Assembly: GCA_030374765.1 (NCBI GenBank)
Contig: JARGXX010000092.1
Location: 496,001 to 560,000, forward strand
Reading direction: 5' to 3'
Length of the DNA stretch: 64,000 bases
DNA from: Agarophyton chilense
Taxonomy: Eukaryota > Rhodophyta > Florideophyceae > Gracilariales > Gracilariaceae
In this document: in pieces, positions 54,131-64,000 of the stretch
Layout: the number at the start of each line of letters is the position of its first letter
Position numbering within the stretch: position 1 is the first letter of the stretch
Notes under the pieces: model-generated
The model's database searches: none
Seen by the model: only the letters and a program-made list of their open reading frames with translations
What the model was told of the DNA's origin: nothing
Translations under genes and position numbers: made by a program

Positions 54131-54706
54131 ATTTTACAAATAATGAGCACGAGAGCATATTCAAATACGAGCACAAGCAGAGAATACATGGAAACCACTT
54201 AAACAGTAGCATTACTTGCCATAAGACACAGGAGACATAGAACGCAGACGCAACTGTGCAGCAGGTATCTGATCACGCATGGCATCCAATTCGAACCTCT
54301 TAGACTGCCTCAGACACTACCCGGTACACGTATACCATCAAACATTTAGAGTCACTTTCTCTCTGAAAGAGGAGATTGTGTTGAGGGGCGTGCGTAATAC
54401 GAGAGTATTACGCACGCCACTCAACAAAATTAGAATAGTACAAAACGTGGACACAAGGATTGCAGGTTGCGTCCCAATCCGGGACACAGTAGACACCTAC
54501 GATCAGTATTTAAGTCTGCTCTACGTTACATCTCAGTAAACGGAAGCATCGAACCCACTATAGTAGACGAATATATGCAGTTTGAAAGAATATTCGACTT
54601 GAACATGAAGAGGAGCCCTGAACTGGCACATACAAACAGCTTCACAATGCTTCAAGAGCAGAACCAATGGTGACGTCGATAACAATTAAATAACGGAATA
54701 CCGAGA
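54131..54706. other. Unassigned stretch with a long hairpin
   Basis: No credible gene; the open frame 54279-54539 shows no recognisable motif. Contains the inverted repeat at 54379-54426. May include the lost 3' LTR of G. Confidence 0.4.
54379..54426. repeat. 48-bp near-perfect inverted repeat
   Basis: Arms of 22 bases (54379-54400 and 54405-54426) around the loop gaga, with one mismatch. Outer ends tgttgag/ctcaaca look like LTR termini. Confidence 0.92.
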
Positions 54707-56539
54707 CTATCTTTCCATCATAAGAAGTATTCTGAACTCATCTAAGTAAAAGTGATCCCTACAGACAACGTCATTTAAATAGCTGTTCAGAGACGACAGA
54801 GAGATTTTGCGAGAAGATTTCAGAGGTGAGGTCGCAATGTGATTGTGACAATCCTCTATACTTACAGCCAGGTGGTGGTGGACTTCATCGTTCCACAAGG
54901 AATTGCGCCTACGCAGTATCTTGATGTCCACAAACGTTACATGCCCGCATATATGTTTGTGGACCATTTCAATAATGCGCTTGACTTTGCTCCAGGGACG
55001 AGTGTCTGTTGTCTGCATCGAAAGGGGACAGAATGATGATGAGGTGGTTGTGCTGGATCGTGCTGAAAAGGATTTCAAAAACGTGGTAAGGGATGAGAAT
55101 CGTGCGTTTCGTTACGGAGAGAAAACAGTAGAGCATTAGTACCAATGTGAATGATGTCAGTTTGACGCATTAAATGGCGTCCTACAACCCATGTCGAGAT
55201 GCCTTCGAGAAGAAGATGGCGAATCTGAAATGGAATACATTCGTTTGAAAGCGCAGTTAAAACTACTGATCTGATAATTAGACGCTGGGCGCTTGCATGA
55301 TAACTGAAACCTTACTGCCATTACACGCGATAAGCTACAGAAGCCTGTACATAGTCAAGCTTGCGTTTGAAGTTTGTACTTAGATGGCGGCAGAGAAGGT
55401 GAAGTTCTGTGACACCAATGGCTTGGGAAGGTGTGCCATCACCGACAAGGGGGCGGAGGGGTCTCACAGAGGCAAACTACGAAGGGTTGGGATCTGCGAT
55501 CCGAGCCATGTTGAAAGAGAGGCTCTCTTTCTCAGACGAATCGTTCGAATTTTCATCTTGGGGTCCGTTTTGGGAAGGAGCTAGAGCGTCCGTGTTCGTA
55601 TCGTTTGCTTTGAGCCTTCCATCATTGTTATGATCTGACCACGAGAAGATCCGTATTTTTTACAGGTACGAAAATGAGAGCGAAACTTTAGATCCTGGAG
55701 CTGTTCACGTCAGACTCTCCGACGTTCACGCCGACCACAACCATGTCGAGAGGGCCAAAGCTTTGTTTGCATGCTGAATTAGAACCAATAGGGGTTGAAG
55801 ACTGGTTAGACGAGTCCTTAAGAATATCTCACTGTCTCAGTACATAACAGAGTGGTTGATTTGAAACAAGATTCATGAATTATTCATTAGACGACTGAAT
55901 TTTGAGATTGGGGTCAGAAGAAACGTCAGGTTCTAGAACAGAGATACGCCGAGAAGTGTGGATCGATTCTTTAACCAAAATCGACAAAGCTGGAGGGATT
56001 CTGGAAGTCATGTGCTTTGGCCTCTGGCATTGAATTTTGCAATATGAGCTGCCAATCAAGAGTTGAAGTTGAAAGTAGACTCCGTTGATCTACGACGTGC
56101 AGATAGAAGATCGTTAAAAGTTCTTGGAAACCTCCCTAACAACTAAAAGAGCATCACGTTTGTGGATTCCAGTAACTATTGCATCAGCACTGTCATATTC
56201 TATCAAATTGTCTCCAATGCCCGTGCAGAGGTAACTGTTACATTCAAAGAACTGTAATTTGCGACAGATATTTCTCAATTCGGCCGGTACTTCGTTGAAA
56301 ATGTGGTCTTTGGGCCTCTAATGGAAAACACTCTATCATCTAACAGCCTTCGAATAGCCTTCTTGGCTTCCGCGACCGTCAGTCCATGGGACAAAATTAA
56401 TGTCCCATGAGAATTTAGGACGACTTGAAAGATCAGAACTAGAACCTGGGCCACTAAGTGAGGGGAGGTATAAGTATGAACAGTATCCGGGCACTAAAGC
56501 ATGGTATGAAGCGAGCTTGCGAGAAGTCTCCGCAGGCAC
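54707..56539 (-). pseudogene. Copia-like family C copy 2: gag and integrase relic
   Basis: 54707-55078 is the integrase zinc finger and core start (MVHKHICGHVTF, RRRNSLWNDEV, SSRKISLSSLNSYLNDVV, RDHFYLDEF), matching copy 1 at 43730-43880. About 55640-55384 gives a segment ending in SLSFNMARIADPNPS, which matches FNMANLREVDKP of copy 1. 56336-56539 holds a gag piece SSSDLSSRPKF and FVPWTDGRGSQ, matching copy 1 at 45340-45425. Between these the sequence (55640-56336) is too decayed to read. Confidence 0.7.
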
Positions 56540-56623
56540 ACTTTTCGAATGACTCCCTGTAGCATCGTGCCATGTTTATATGCATGTTTGACTACTACCA
56601 AGTAATACAACTAAATTCGAGAG

Positions 56624-57073
56624 CTATTTTGCTTCTTTAACTGCTTTACATAATGCAATTAATTCGGTTACTGTACTTGATAAAGAAACACAGTTTTTCT
56701 TACGGCTGCTCCACGGTATTAAACAATTTCCATAGTAGCTAGCATATCTTGAAATTGATTTTCGCTCTTCTGCATTTCCCCAACTTGCATCACTGAATAT
56801 TTCTACAGTGTTTCTTTCTTTCCATTTACATGAAAGACACAGATCTTTTGTTTTCTGTATGTAGCGAAATATTCTTTTGCAAGCGGACCAATGTTCATTA
56901 GAAAATTTATCAGAATACTGGCTAAGATTAGTAATTGCAAAAGCCAAGTCTAGTCTCGGATCAAGCATCAAGTAAATGATAGACCCAACTAGTTCTCGAT
57001 ACGGAACTGATTCCATTCCTGTCACAATTTCTTTCACGCAGAATATGCAAACTGTGAGCGTCAAAGCTGACAT
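56624..57073 (-). pseudogene. Copia RNase H relic (third copia family)
   Basis: A 149-codon frame with VPYRELVGSIIYLM, LDLAFAITNLSQYSDKF, NEHWSACKRIFRYIQKTKD, IFSDASWGNAEERKS and SLSSTVTEL. This is the end of a Ty1/copia pol: RT connection and RNase H with the Asp of SDASWG. It differs from family B (57379) in sequence. Everything upstream is missing. Confidence 0.85.
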
Positions 57074-57378
57074 CTCAGTCGAGGACCAGAGACTGCTTTG
57101 TGCCTGTCTTTATATAGTTCTAAAAAGCAGTGTAATAATTTTCTAGTTGTCATCAAATTCTACGTCCTAAGTGTCCAATATGCATAGACAATTATAGGGG
57201 AAAGACACGCAAGACGTCCTTTCAGATCATCCTTAGGAATCCTTGAAGATGCACTGACTTGATCATAGATGTCGCCTGAATGCGGCATCGTCCTTGCCGT
57301 ATGTGAGTGTTTCCAAATCTGCACACGCAGATGCACAGTTTGTCAAATAAAATATTCCACCATTCCATTAGCTTTTTG
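57074..57378. other. No feature seen
   Basis: About 300 bp of AT-rich sequence between two copia relics on the same strand; nothing recognisable. Confidence 0.4.
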
Positions 57379-59255
57379 CTATTTTTCCACACTCTTAAAC
57401 ACGACCCCTCGAGAAGGTAATGGAATTACTCCGAGGTTGCTGCGGTGATGTTCAAATGTTGCGATTGGCAGAATCTTCGTCAAAGAATCAGCTAGATTTT
57501 TTTCTGAGGGTGTATATTCTACACCTATGACTCCTTTCTGAAACATCTCCTTCACATAATAATACCGAATTGATATGTGCTTCACATTTCGAATGCCTTG
57601 AACTTCCGTCGTCCATTTTATGCTTCCGAGATTATCTTGCAGTACAGTAGTTGGTTTTGAGACAGATACTCCAACTTCTTCAAGAAATTGCTGAAACCAT
57701 ACAGTGTTCCTTGTGCATTCGGATGATGCATAGAACTCTGCCTCACAGGTCGACAGTGACACCGACGGCTGCATCTTTGAGATCCATATTACCGTAGAAC
57801 CACCCAATTGAATGAACAATCCACTGAGCGATATACGGGAGTCCTTATCTGTGCCCCAATCTGCATCAGACCATGACAGAATGGTCGTGGTATCCGTCTT
57901 AGAAATGGAAAGAACTAAATTCAGTAAGCCCTTTGGATAGCGCAAAATGTGTTTAAGCGCTTTCCAGTGTGGTAGTCTTGGACAAGAAGCATACTTTGCC
58001 AGTAAGGAAACAGCGGTGCTGATGTCCGGCCTCGTTCGAGTTGAATTCATTCCAGTTTTGAGTTTTCTTGAAAGTTGATAAGAGGTTAAATGACTTTGAA
58101 ACCATTTTTCCTAAAGGGCATCCCTCGCACGATTTTTTCTTCTTTGGTTCTGGTTTAGTTGGTATTCCAGTAGCAGTTTGTTTTGGAATAACTTGATTTA
58201 AAACTGATTCTACAGTGTGTTCTAGTTTGGAATGCTATATTTTATATTTTTCCTGTGCGGCAGCATATGAAAAATAGTTATTTCTATTAGCTTTTTAGGC
58301 TTTGAAGCAGTGCGTTCATGATTCCTTTTGAACGTTTACAATTGTTTCCTTGTTATGTTTTGAAATTATTCTGCAAGACTCTTTCTGAAAGTGAACAGTA
58401 TGACTACATTCATCGATTTGTCCAATTGACAAAATATTAGCAACAATTCCTGGTACATGCAGTACATCAAAGATCTTTAAAACTTTAGTTTTTCTATTTC
58501 CAGTTTTGTTTAATTCAAAATTTCTTTTTATGTTTGAAGGGACTTTGGTTCCACCCCCAAGTCTAATTGTAACGGGGTCTATTTACTGTACACTGTTAGG
58601 TACAAACTATCATTGATTGTTTGTCATGTGAAATGATGCTCCTGAATTCAAGTACCACGTTGCCGGCATTTTTTAAATCTTTCTTCCGAGCCATGAAAAA
58701 ATGTCCAGCCCTTTCTTGTACAATTTGATGCGTTTGTTGAATATCCAGTCTGGTTCCTATTTTTGTATATACAGTTTTTTCATCTCTCCTTTTTGTGCGA
58801 CGGTCTCGAATTCTATATCCTTTTTTCTGACAGTAGTGATTGTTGAAAGGAAATTTCCGTTTTTTTGTCTTTCTGATGTATAAATTTTCTAGACTCTTCT
58901 CGTAAGATTCTGGCATGAAGTTCATTGAGTGATAATTTTCTGCCATGTTTTCTAGTGTCACAACAAGTCTTTTGTATGATTTTGGTAGACTTCGTAGTAG
59001 TCGCATAATGTATTCTTCTTTTGATTTTTGAACACCCAGTTGATGTACTCTGGTTTTTAAACGTTTTAGTTGTTCAATATGTTCTTTTTTAGAATCTCCG
59101 TCTTTTAGTTTCTTTGAAATAAGTACTTCTTCTAAGTCCATTTTGTTTGCCATTCCTTTGTTTTTATAAACTTTTGATAAGTTCCCTGCTTCTGTTCCCA
59201 TTTTAGCCGATTCGACATAACCCTTTTCATTGTCGTCTACTGAAAGGCTGATATA
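57379..59255 (-). pseudogene. Copia family B copy 2: gag, protease, integrase finger and RNase H, internally deleted
   Basis: Gag from about 59255 (YISLSVDDNEKGYVESAKM, KEEYIMRLLRSLPKSYKRL, nucleocapsid HYCQKKGYRI). The protease WYLNSGASFHMTNNQ lies in an alternative frame at 58665-58600, followed by VLHVPGIVANILSIGQ near 58490. The integrase zinc finger ends with SCEGCPLGK near 58130. The sequence then jumps directly to the pol end 58050-57379 (TRPDISTAVSLLAKYAS, SWSDADWGTDKDSRIS, SLSTCEAEFYASSE, VKHISIRYYYVKEM). So the integrase core and most of RT are deleted. Beyond 59255 similarity to copy 1 stops, so the N-terminus of the open frame (59432-59260) is foreign. Confidence 0.8.
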
Positions 59256-59470
59256 TACCTGTGCAATACACGATTGCCACCTGGCACAATGCCGCCGGCG
59301 CTGCATATTAAACCTCACTCTTGCTTCACCCCGAGACACTGGGGACAGAGGAGCAAGAGGGGACACCTTGTGCCCGTTCCACACTCGTCGGTTCCACCGC
59401 GCGCTGCGCGTGCATACTTGACACAAGACCAACAGCCCTCCCGCTCTGAGTGCGACTGTTCCCCATAGTT

Positions 59471-60724
59471 ATGGGCCCAGCGGCAGGAGCTGTTATGTCT
59501 TTCAATCCGACAGACCCGCCAAAGTTTGATCCGACCAAGGATCTACAAGAATGGAGCCGCAACGTTTGTCGATGGGTGGATACTATTTCTACGGCTGCCA
59601 AAAAGGGCACCAATCGTCGTTACCAAACAGTATTTGCGACTCTAGGTCTACAGCTGTACGACAGAGCTTTACCTAGTGCTCAGAAATCCGTGGTCGACGA
59701 AGCCCAAGAAAAAGAAATTGTTGATTACAAGCAAGAGGACAAAGTGAAAGCGGTATGCGAAATGGTTGAACTTGTCGCATTCGACCCTCCAATTGCTGTT
59801 GTTTCTCGTTTGACTTCTTCATTCAGCCGTGTTACAAACTGCCGTCGTCGCAAAGATGAGCCTCTGGCTAGCTTTGTATCACGTTTTCGCGGCTTGGCTG
59901 CCCATCATCTCATGCAAGATGGACTCTCATCCTCGTCTCAGGTTGGAGAAGTTCTGGCAATAACGCTACTAAACAATGCATCTTTGAGTGACGAGAGTTT
60001 GACCAATGCCAAACTACAACTCATCTCTCTCGCCGAAGCTCGCATGAGAAGTGGAAGTTATACTGGGGATACCCAGCACCACATCAATCTTGTGACCTTT
60101 CAGGAGTCCGTAAACAACCTCCGTGAAATGCTATCGAGGCCTCACCTTAAGATTTCGAGGCGCAATAATCACAATATGACGAAAACAAAGCTTTTGGTAA
60201 CCAAGAGAAGGATCAATGAAACGGTTGTTGAGTTCGAGGGACATCTTACAGACACTCACTCAAAGACCAGCCCGACTCCTTCTGTCAACAAGCTCCTCCA
60301 ACCCTCCTGCATACGCCGTCTAAACCTGGATGACGCCGTTACAGTCATACGGAATCTTTCTTTTACCCCTTCGAGCTCTGCTGCTCACAATGCAAGGGAA
60401 GACCTTGAAAACATCGTGGGTCAGAAAGTTCAAACTGCTTTACTTTCGATTTCGCAATCCAACCAGAGCTTACTAACTCGCTTGGGAAATAGGAAGGAGG
60501 GAAATGCATCAACCGCATCTTTCAAACCCGGCAATGCGAAGAGGAAACGCACAGATGTTAAGGCCGGAAAAGGTGGAAAGTCGTCTTTCTGTTTCGATTG
60601 TGGTGATACCGAGCACATGGCGGGCAATGACTTGTGCCCAAGTCCCTCATTTCTGACAAAGAAGAGGAAGTTCGAACGCCAACGCAACGACTCAGAAGGT
60701 AGGTCCACAGTTCTTCGTCGTTGA
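59471..60724 (+). CDS. gag: D gag
   Basis: ATG at 59471 (MGPAAGAVMSFNPTD); the frame is open a few codons upstream without Met. About 417 residues. Capsid-like start (PKFDPTKDLQEWSRNVCRW), middle helical region (LASFVSRFRGLAAHHLM) and a Lys-rich tail with a knuckle CFDCGDTEHMAGNDLC, which is CX2CX4HX6C instead of the usual X4. Ends in a stop at 60722-60724; the sequence just after is readable in other frames (GPQFFVVEEDIPGNMPPETG), so the natural end may lie further on. Confidence 0.75.
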   Translation: MGPAAGAVMSFNPTDPPKFDPTKDLQEWSRNVCRWVDTISTAAKKGTNRRYQTVFATLGLQLYDRALPSAQKSVVDEAQEKEIVDYKQEDKVKAVCEMVELVAFDPPIAVVSRLTSSFSRVTNCRRRKDEPLASFVSRFRGLAAHHLMQDGLSSSSQVGEVLAITLLNNASLSDESLTNAKLQLISLAEARMRSGSYTGDTQHHINLVTFQESVNNLREMLSRPHLKISRRNNHNMTKTKLLVTKRRINETVVEFEGHLTDTHSKTSPTPSVNKLLQPSCIRRLNLDDAVTVIRNLSFTPSSSAAHNAREDLENIVGQKVQTALLSISQSNQSLLTRLGNRKEGNASTASFKPGNAKRKRTDVKAGKGGKSSFCFDCGDTEHMAGNDLCPSPSFLTKKRKFERQRNDSEGRSTVLRR

Positions 60725-60859
60725 GGAAGACATTCCAGGAAATATGCCTCCAGAGACCGGAACCGTGGATCTAACGCGGATCTTACGCTAGGCGCTGCCC
60801 CATCGAAGCGCAATCATGCCTAAAGTCATGGGTTGGGGCGCCTTCTGATTTAGTTAGTG

Positions 60860-61245
60860 GTACAAGAGATCCTAACCCCATCATTGACATTGGTTGTCCC
60901 CGCAGTGTGGGAGGCATCGAATCTGCCGCTGCACTGTCAATCGAAATGGGCATCCAATTTCACGTTAAAGCACTCGACTGTGACCCCTTTTTTCACGGTT
61001 TTGGTCCAGAATGTTCAAATCTGAAACTGGTATATGGAATTTGGAGGTTGAAGATCAAAGGACTGAACGATGTGAAAGCAGACATTAAGTTCTACATTAC
61101 GGAAGGCGATGGTCCTCTGCTAGTGGGGAACGACATAGTGTCACGTTCGGACCTCATGGATTCGGACAACACGCTCGTAGTGCCCGTTTCGGTCGGAATC
61201 TCTCGGGACGACGCAGTTCTGTCAACGTACGTCCTAGAAGAATAA
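60860..61245 (+). pseudogene. D protease
   Basis: Retropepsin-like: DIGCPRSVGG near 60885-60915 (the D-x-G site, with Ile in the middle) and GPLLVGNDIVSRSDLMDSDN near the C-terminal half. It cleaves the polyprotein. The frame is -1 relative to gag and the same as integrase; TAA at 61243-61245 separates it from integrase. Confidence 0.65.
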
Positions 61246-62708
61246 ACTGACCGCCGAACACACTTATTCGTCGTTCCTGCGATAACGAAGTCGTTCAAAT
61301 CCTTCTTCTCTTCTCATTCTTCCTTTCTCTCTAGGAATCCTAATCCGATCGCCGAATTCTCTGGAAAGGATGGCATGGATCAGACCCATGCCCGCCGCTT
61401 CGCCACAAAGCTTCACTGTCAATCCCAGCTCTCCACCAAGGACATGAAAAAGCTTTGCAGTCGAGGCGGGATACTAAATCGAAAACTTTCTTGTGAGCTC
61501 GAACAGGCCTACAATTCTTGCACTTCATGCAAAAGGTCTGGCCGCCCATTACACTCTCGAAAGATATCACTCAAGAGGATACTGAGTGAGTTCAACGAGC
61601 ACCTTCAGGTGGATTTCCTATTCATATGCGAGTTTGGAAACCTCCCAATTCTGCATATGAAGGATGTATCAACTGGTCTCTCCGTTACTGTCTTGATGAC
61701 TTCAAGGGATATGACTGATACTGCTTGCCTGATTGTCGTTCATTGGTTTCATGTCTTTGGGCCTCCATCAAAATTATCGGGAGACTCAGAGTTCAATAAC
61801 GACTCTATTCAGCGGTTGTGTGCCGAGAATCAGATTTCATTCGAACCACGGCCTGCTCGACGCCACAGCAAAATTGGAAGCGTTGAATCGAGCAACGAGA
61901 CAATCCGTACATTTGTCCAAACGCTCCTTCTCGACGAACCTAATCCGAGGGAACTCGTCAAGTGTATCGCACGGACTTTGAGATCCTCTCCAAAGCCACA
62001 TTCCTGAAGAATGTGCTGTATGGTAACAAGTCAGTCAGCAACTTCGACCTTGTTCACGGCTACACTCCTTCTGTTTCTGGGTTACCCAAGCAGATGCTAC
62101 CAGAGAAGCTCCTTTCTTCCTACCACGAACAAGTTTCCAGGCGTGCCGTACACACCTTACTTCGTACCAAACCATCGTATCCTTTATCACAAGACCTTCT
62201 GGCACCAACCATTCCGGTGCATATCTTTAAGAGAGTTGGAAAACATGGTGCCTGGTACAAGGCTTTCGTGGTCACGACTACTGACCATATATTATCGGTC
62301 TCTCCGAGCAAAATACTCCAGGTACCGAAGCATCAGATCGCCTACGAGGACATAAGGTTAGTCTCACGTTCATCCCTTCCACAGGAACTGGGCAAACAGG
62401 AGCTTGGATATTCGTCCTTCCCGGACACTAACGCCCAAGAAGAACTGATCCCAGTCTCTAAAGAAAGGAATGAGGCCGATCGTTCTTCTCTTCCGCCCCT
62501 CCAAGATGAAGAAATCACAGACTTCCCTGTGCAGAACATAGAAGACCCTTTGAGTTTCGACCCAAACATATCGGACAAACCAAATTTGTGGTCTCTGCAT
62601 CCGTTCTCTTCATCCTTCTTCGCGTCGAAGGAAGACACAACGGCTGTGAACTCACCCTCAATGGATGTCGGGAACCCTCAACTCTGCAGAGATGTTGGAG
62701 ACACCTAG
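61246..62708 (+). pseudogene. D integrase and following region
   Basis: Zinc finger part with NSCTSCKRSG near 61520; core VDFLFICEF (first Asp, near 61610), SGDSEFNND (second Asp, near 61790) and SVESSNETIR (Glu, near 61880). The frame 61375-62007 then shifts to 61962-62708, which holds the integrase C-terminal region (FDLVHGYTPSVSGLP, VHIFKRVGKHGAWYKAFVV, IAYEDIRLVSRSSLP) and an acidic linker to RT. Related to family C integrase. Confidence 0.75.
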
Positions 62709-64000
62709 CTCAGGTTCCCTACAATCGGCGAAAATCTATTGTCTTCAGAGCGAAGAATTCTCGAGCAGATCAAGAAGATCATTGGAGACCAACCGGCCAC
62801 AGAAGCTAAGCTACAGTTCGCCCCGCAATGGATAATCGACAAGGCCATCGAAGCAGTGAAGAGAAACTACTCTGAAGCCGAGGCATACAAGCCGATCTCC
62901 ATCAAAGGACTCCCGCGAAATGCAAATATCGTATCCTCCCATCACTTCTTCGTGACAAAATTCGATGGATAGAATGGTAAGCTCAAGCTCAAGTGCCGTC
63001 TGGTACCACATTGGAATCGGGATTCCCAAAAGGACAACATTCTATCTGACTCCTCTACGGCTCAATTCACTTGCATCAGACTTCTGCTTTCCCTCGCAAC
63101 TTTACTACACCTCACCCTTGGAAGCATTGACATCTCTTGAGCGTATTAGCAGTCAGGCGACCTCAAACGAGATATATACATTCGGCCTCCAAATGGATGG
63201 ACACAGTTCGTAGACGAAGTATGGAAGCTACTCAAGCCAGTATATGGCCTAGTAGAGCCCGGTCGTCTCTGGCAGCTATGCATCGAGGAATGATTGTGCA
63301 AATACGGATTCCGTACTGTCCCTACTATGCCGCAGATGTTCATATTGTCGGACGACCATGCATGTATATCTCTACTCCTGGCCAAATTGGTGGACGATCT
63401 TCTCCTTGCCGGATCAAAGAGTGAGATGAACAAATTCTCCAAGGCTCTCTCAGCTCGCTTCAAGGTTGGCAGAGCACTCTTTAAGAACGAGATTATCTTC
63501 ATTCGCCTTTGGATTCGGCAATATGAAGACTTCTCGATCGAGATATTAGTGGCAGAGTTTATGAAAGAGCTCGCCCCCATTCCGATCTCTAGGGATAAAA
63601 GTAAGCAGTCCGAGGATCTATGCACCCAACAAGAAGTCCGAGAAATCCAGTCTCTTACTGGAAAACTCAACTACCTCGGCCATGGTGTGCTGCCTCAAGC
63701 CGCGTACGCTGCCAGCTCCATGCAGCAGGTGGTCCTAGAGATGCGCGTTAGGCATCTTCTGCAGGCAAACCAGATCCTCAACCTCTTCTTTAAGCTACGT
63801 CCGAGCTTGAAGTACATGGCTCCGAGATCCGCAATGGTATCGGGTAACATGAACGCTTGCCACATTGTGTCGTTCTCTGACGCCAGCACTGTAAAATCAT
63901 CCTACGGTCAAACTGGCTACATCAGTGGCATCGCCTTCTCCCAAGATGAGAACGTTCCGTACCACATCGTCGACTGGTATAGCGCGAAGCAAGGACGCAT
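62709..64000 (+). pseudogene. D reverse transcriptase and RNase H start
   Basis: One frame from 62709 to the window end with in-frame stops at 62970-62972, 63138-63140, 63144-63146 and 63288-63290. RT landmarks: KCRLVPHWNRDSQ, SLGSIDIS-like first motif, GDLKRDIYIRPPNGW, WKLLKPVYGLVEPGRLW, and LVDDLLLAG as the YVDD equivalent with Tyr replaced by Leu. RNase H starts with VSFSDASTVKSSYGQTGY. Motif order and spacing are those of Ty1/copia. Confidence 0.82.

Larger units (their letters stand above)
59260..64000 (+). mobile_element. D: Ty1/copia-like element, 3' end outside window
   Basis: Order gag, protease, integrase, RT, RNase H. Integrase before RT defines copia order. Sequence style (DIS-AY-QSGDLKRDIY in RT) suggests a divergent algal/stramenopile copia lineage rather than plant or animal types. 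Left boundary is where family B similarity ends; no LTR is recognised. Several in-frame stops. Confidence 0.8.

Overview
The window is a eukaryotic transposable-element graveyard. I found no convincing host housekeeping gene, rRNA, tRNA or CRISPR array in the 64 kb. Nearly all of it is explained by nested and abutting LTR retrotransposons plus one DNA transposon. The mixture (chromodomain Ty3/gypsy elements of 11-12 kb, a second gypsy lineage whose pol resembles oomycete-type elements, divergent Ty1/copia elements and a PIF/Harbinger element) would fit a florideophyte red alga of the Chondrus type. That attribution is inference from family recall, not something the sequence proves.

Layout. 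1-10629: gypsy element E1 (+), entered inside gag and ending in its 3' LTR. 10630-33969: gypsy element E3 (+), whose 5' LTR is split by 10934-22504, a complete gypsy element E2 (-) with 563-bp LTRs and a 5-bp target duplication. 33970-35243: remnant of copia family B (+). 35244-about 42570: gypsy element E4 (-), with one LTR and its 5' part lost. About 42570-45425: copia-like family C gag-integrase (-). About 45720-54130: gypsy element G (+), interrupted inside its chromodomain by a PIF/Harbinger transposon (49122-53923) with 28-bp TIRs and a TTA duplication. 54707-56539: second family C copy (-). 56624-57073: copia RNase H relic (-). 57379-about 59255: second family B copy (-). About 59260-64000: copia-like family D (+), running off the end.

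E1-E4 share one architecture: LTR, PBS, gag, then pol in the -1 frame (protease, RT, RNase H, integrase, disordered linker, chromodomain), then a large convergent gene on the opposite strand that starts beside the 3' polypurine tract and reads back toward pol, then the LTR. This extra antisense gene (here aORF) is present in all four copies, is intact as 645 codons in E3, and matches no family I recognise. It is the main candidate for an undescribed system. E2 is also packed with the octamer CCGAACGG/CCGTTCGG (18 copies) and related CCGNNCGG sites that are almost absent elsewhere. All four elements carry internal copies of the 3' polypurine tract.

Most copies are damaged by scattered nonsense codons and frameshifts. 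E3 is the least damaged: gag and aORF are open, and pol has two frameshifts and one stop. Stop and frameshift statements come from reading frames by eye. LTR divergences are hand counts.
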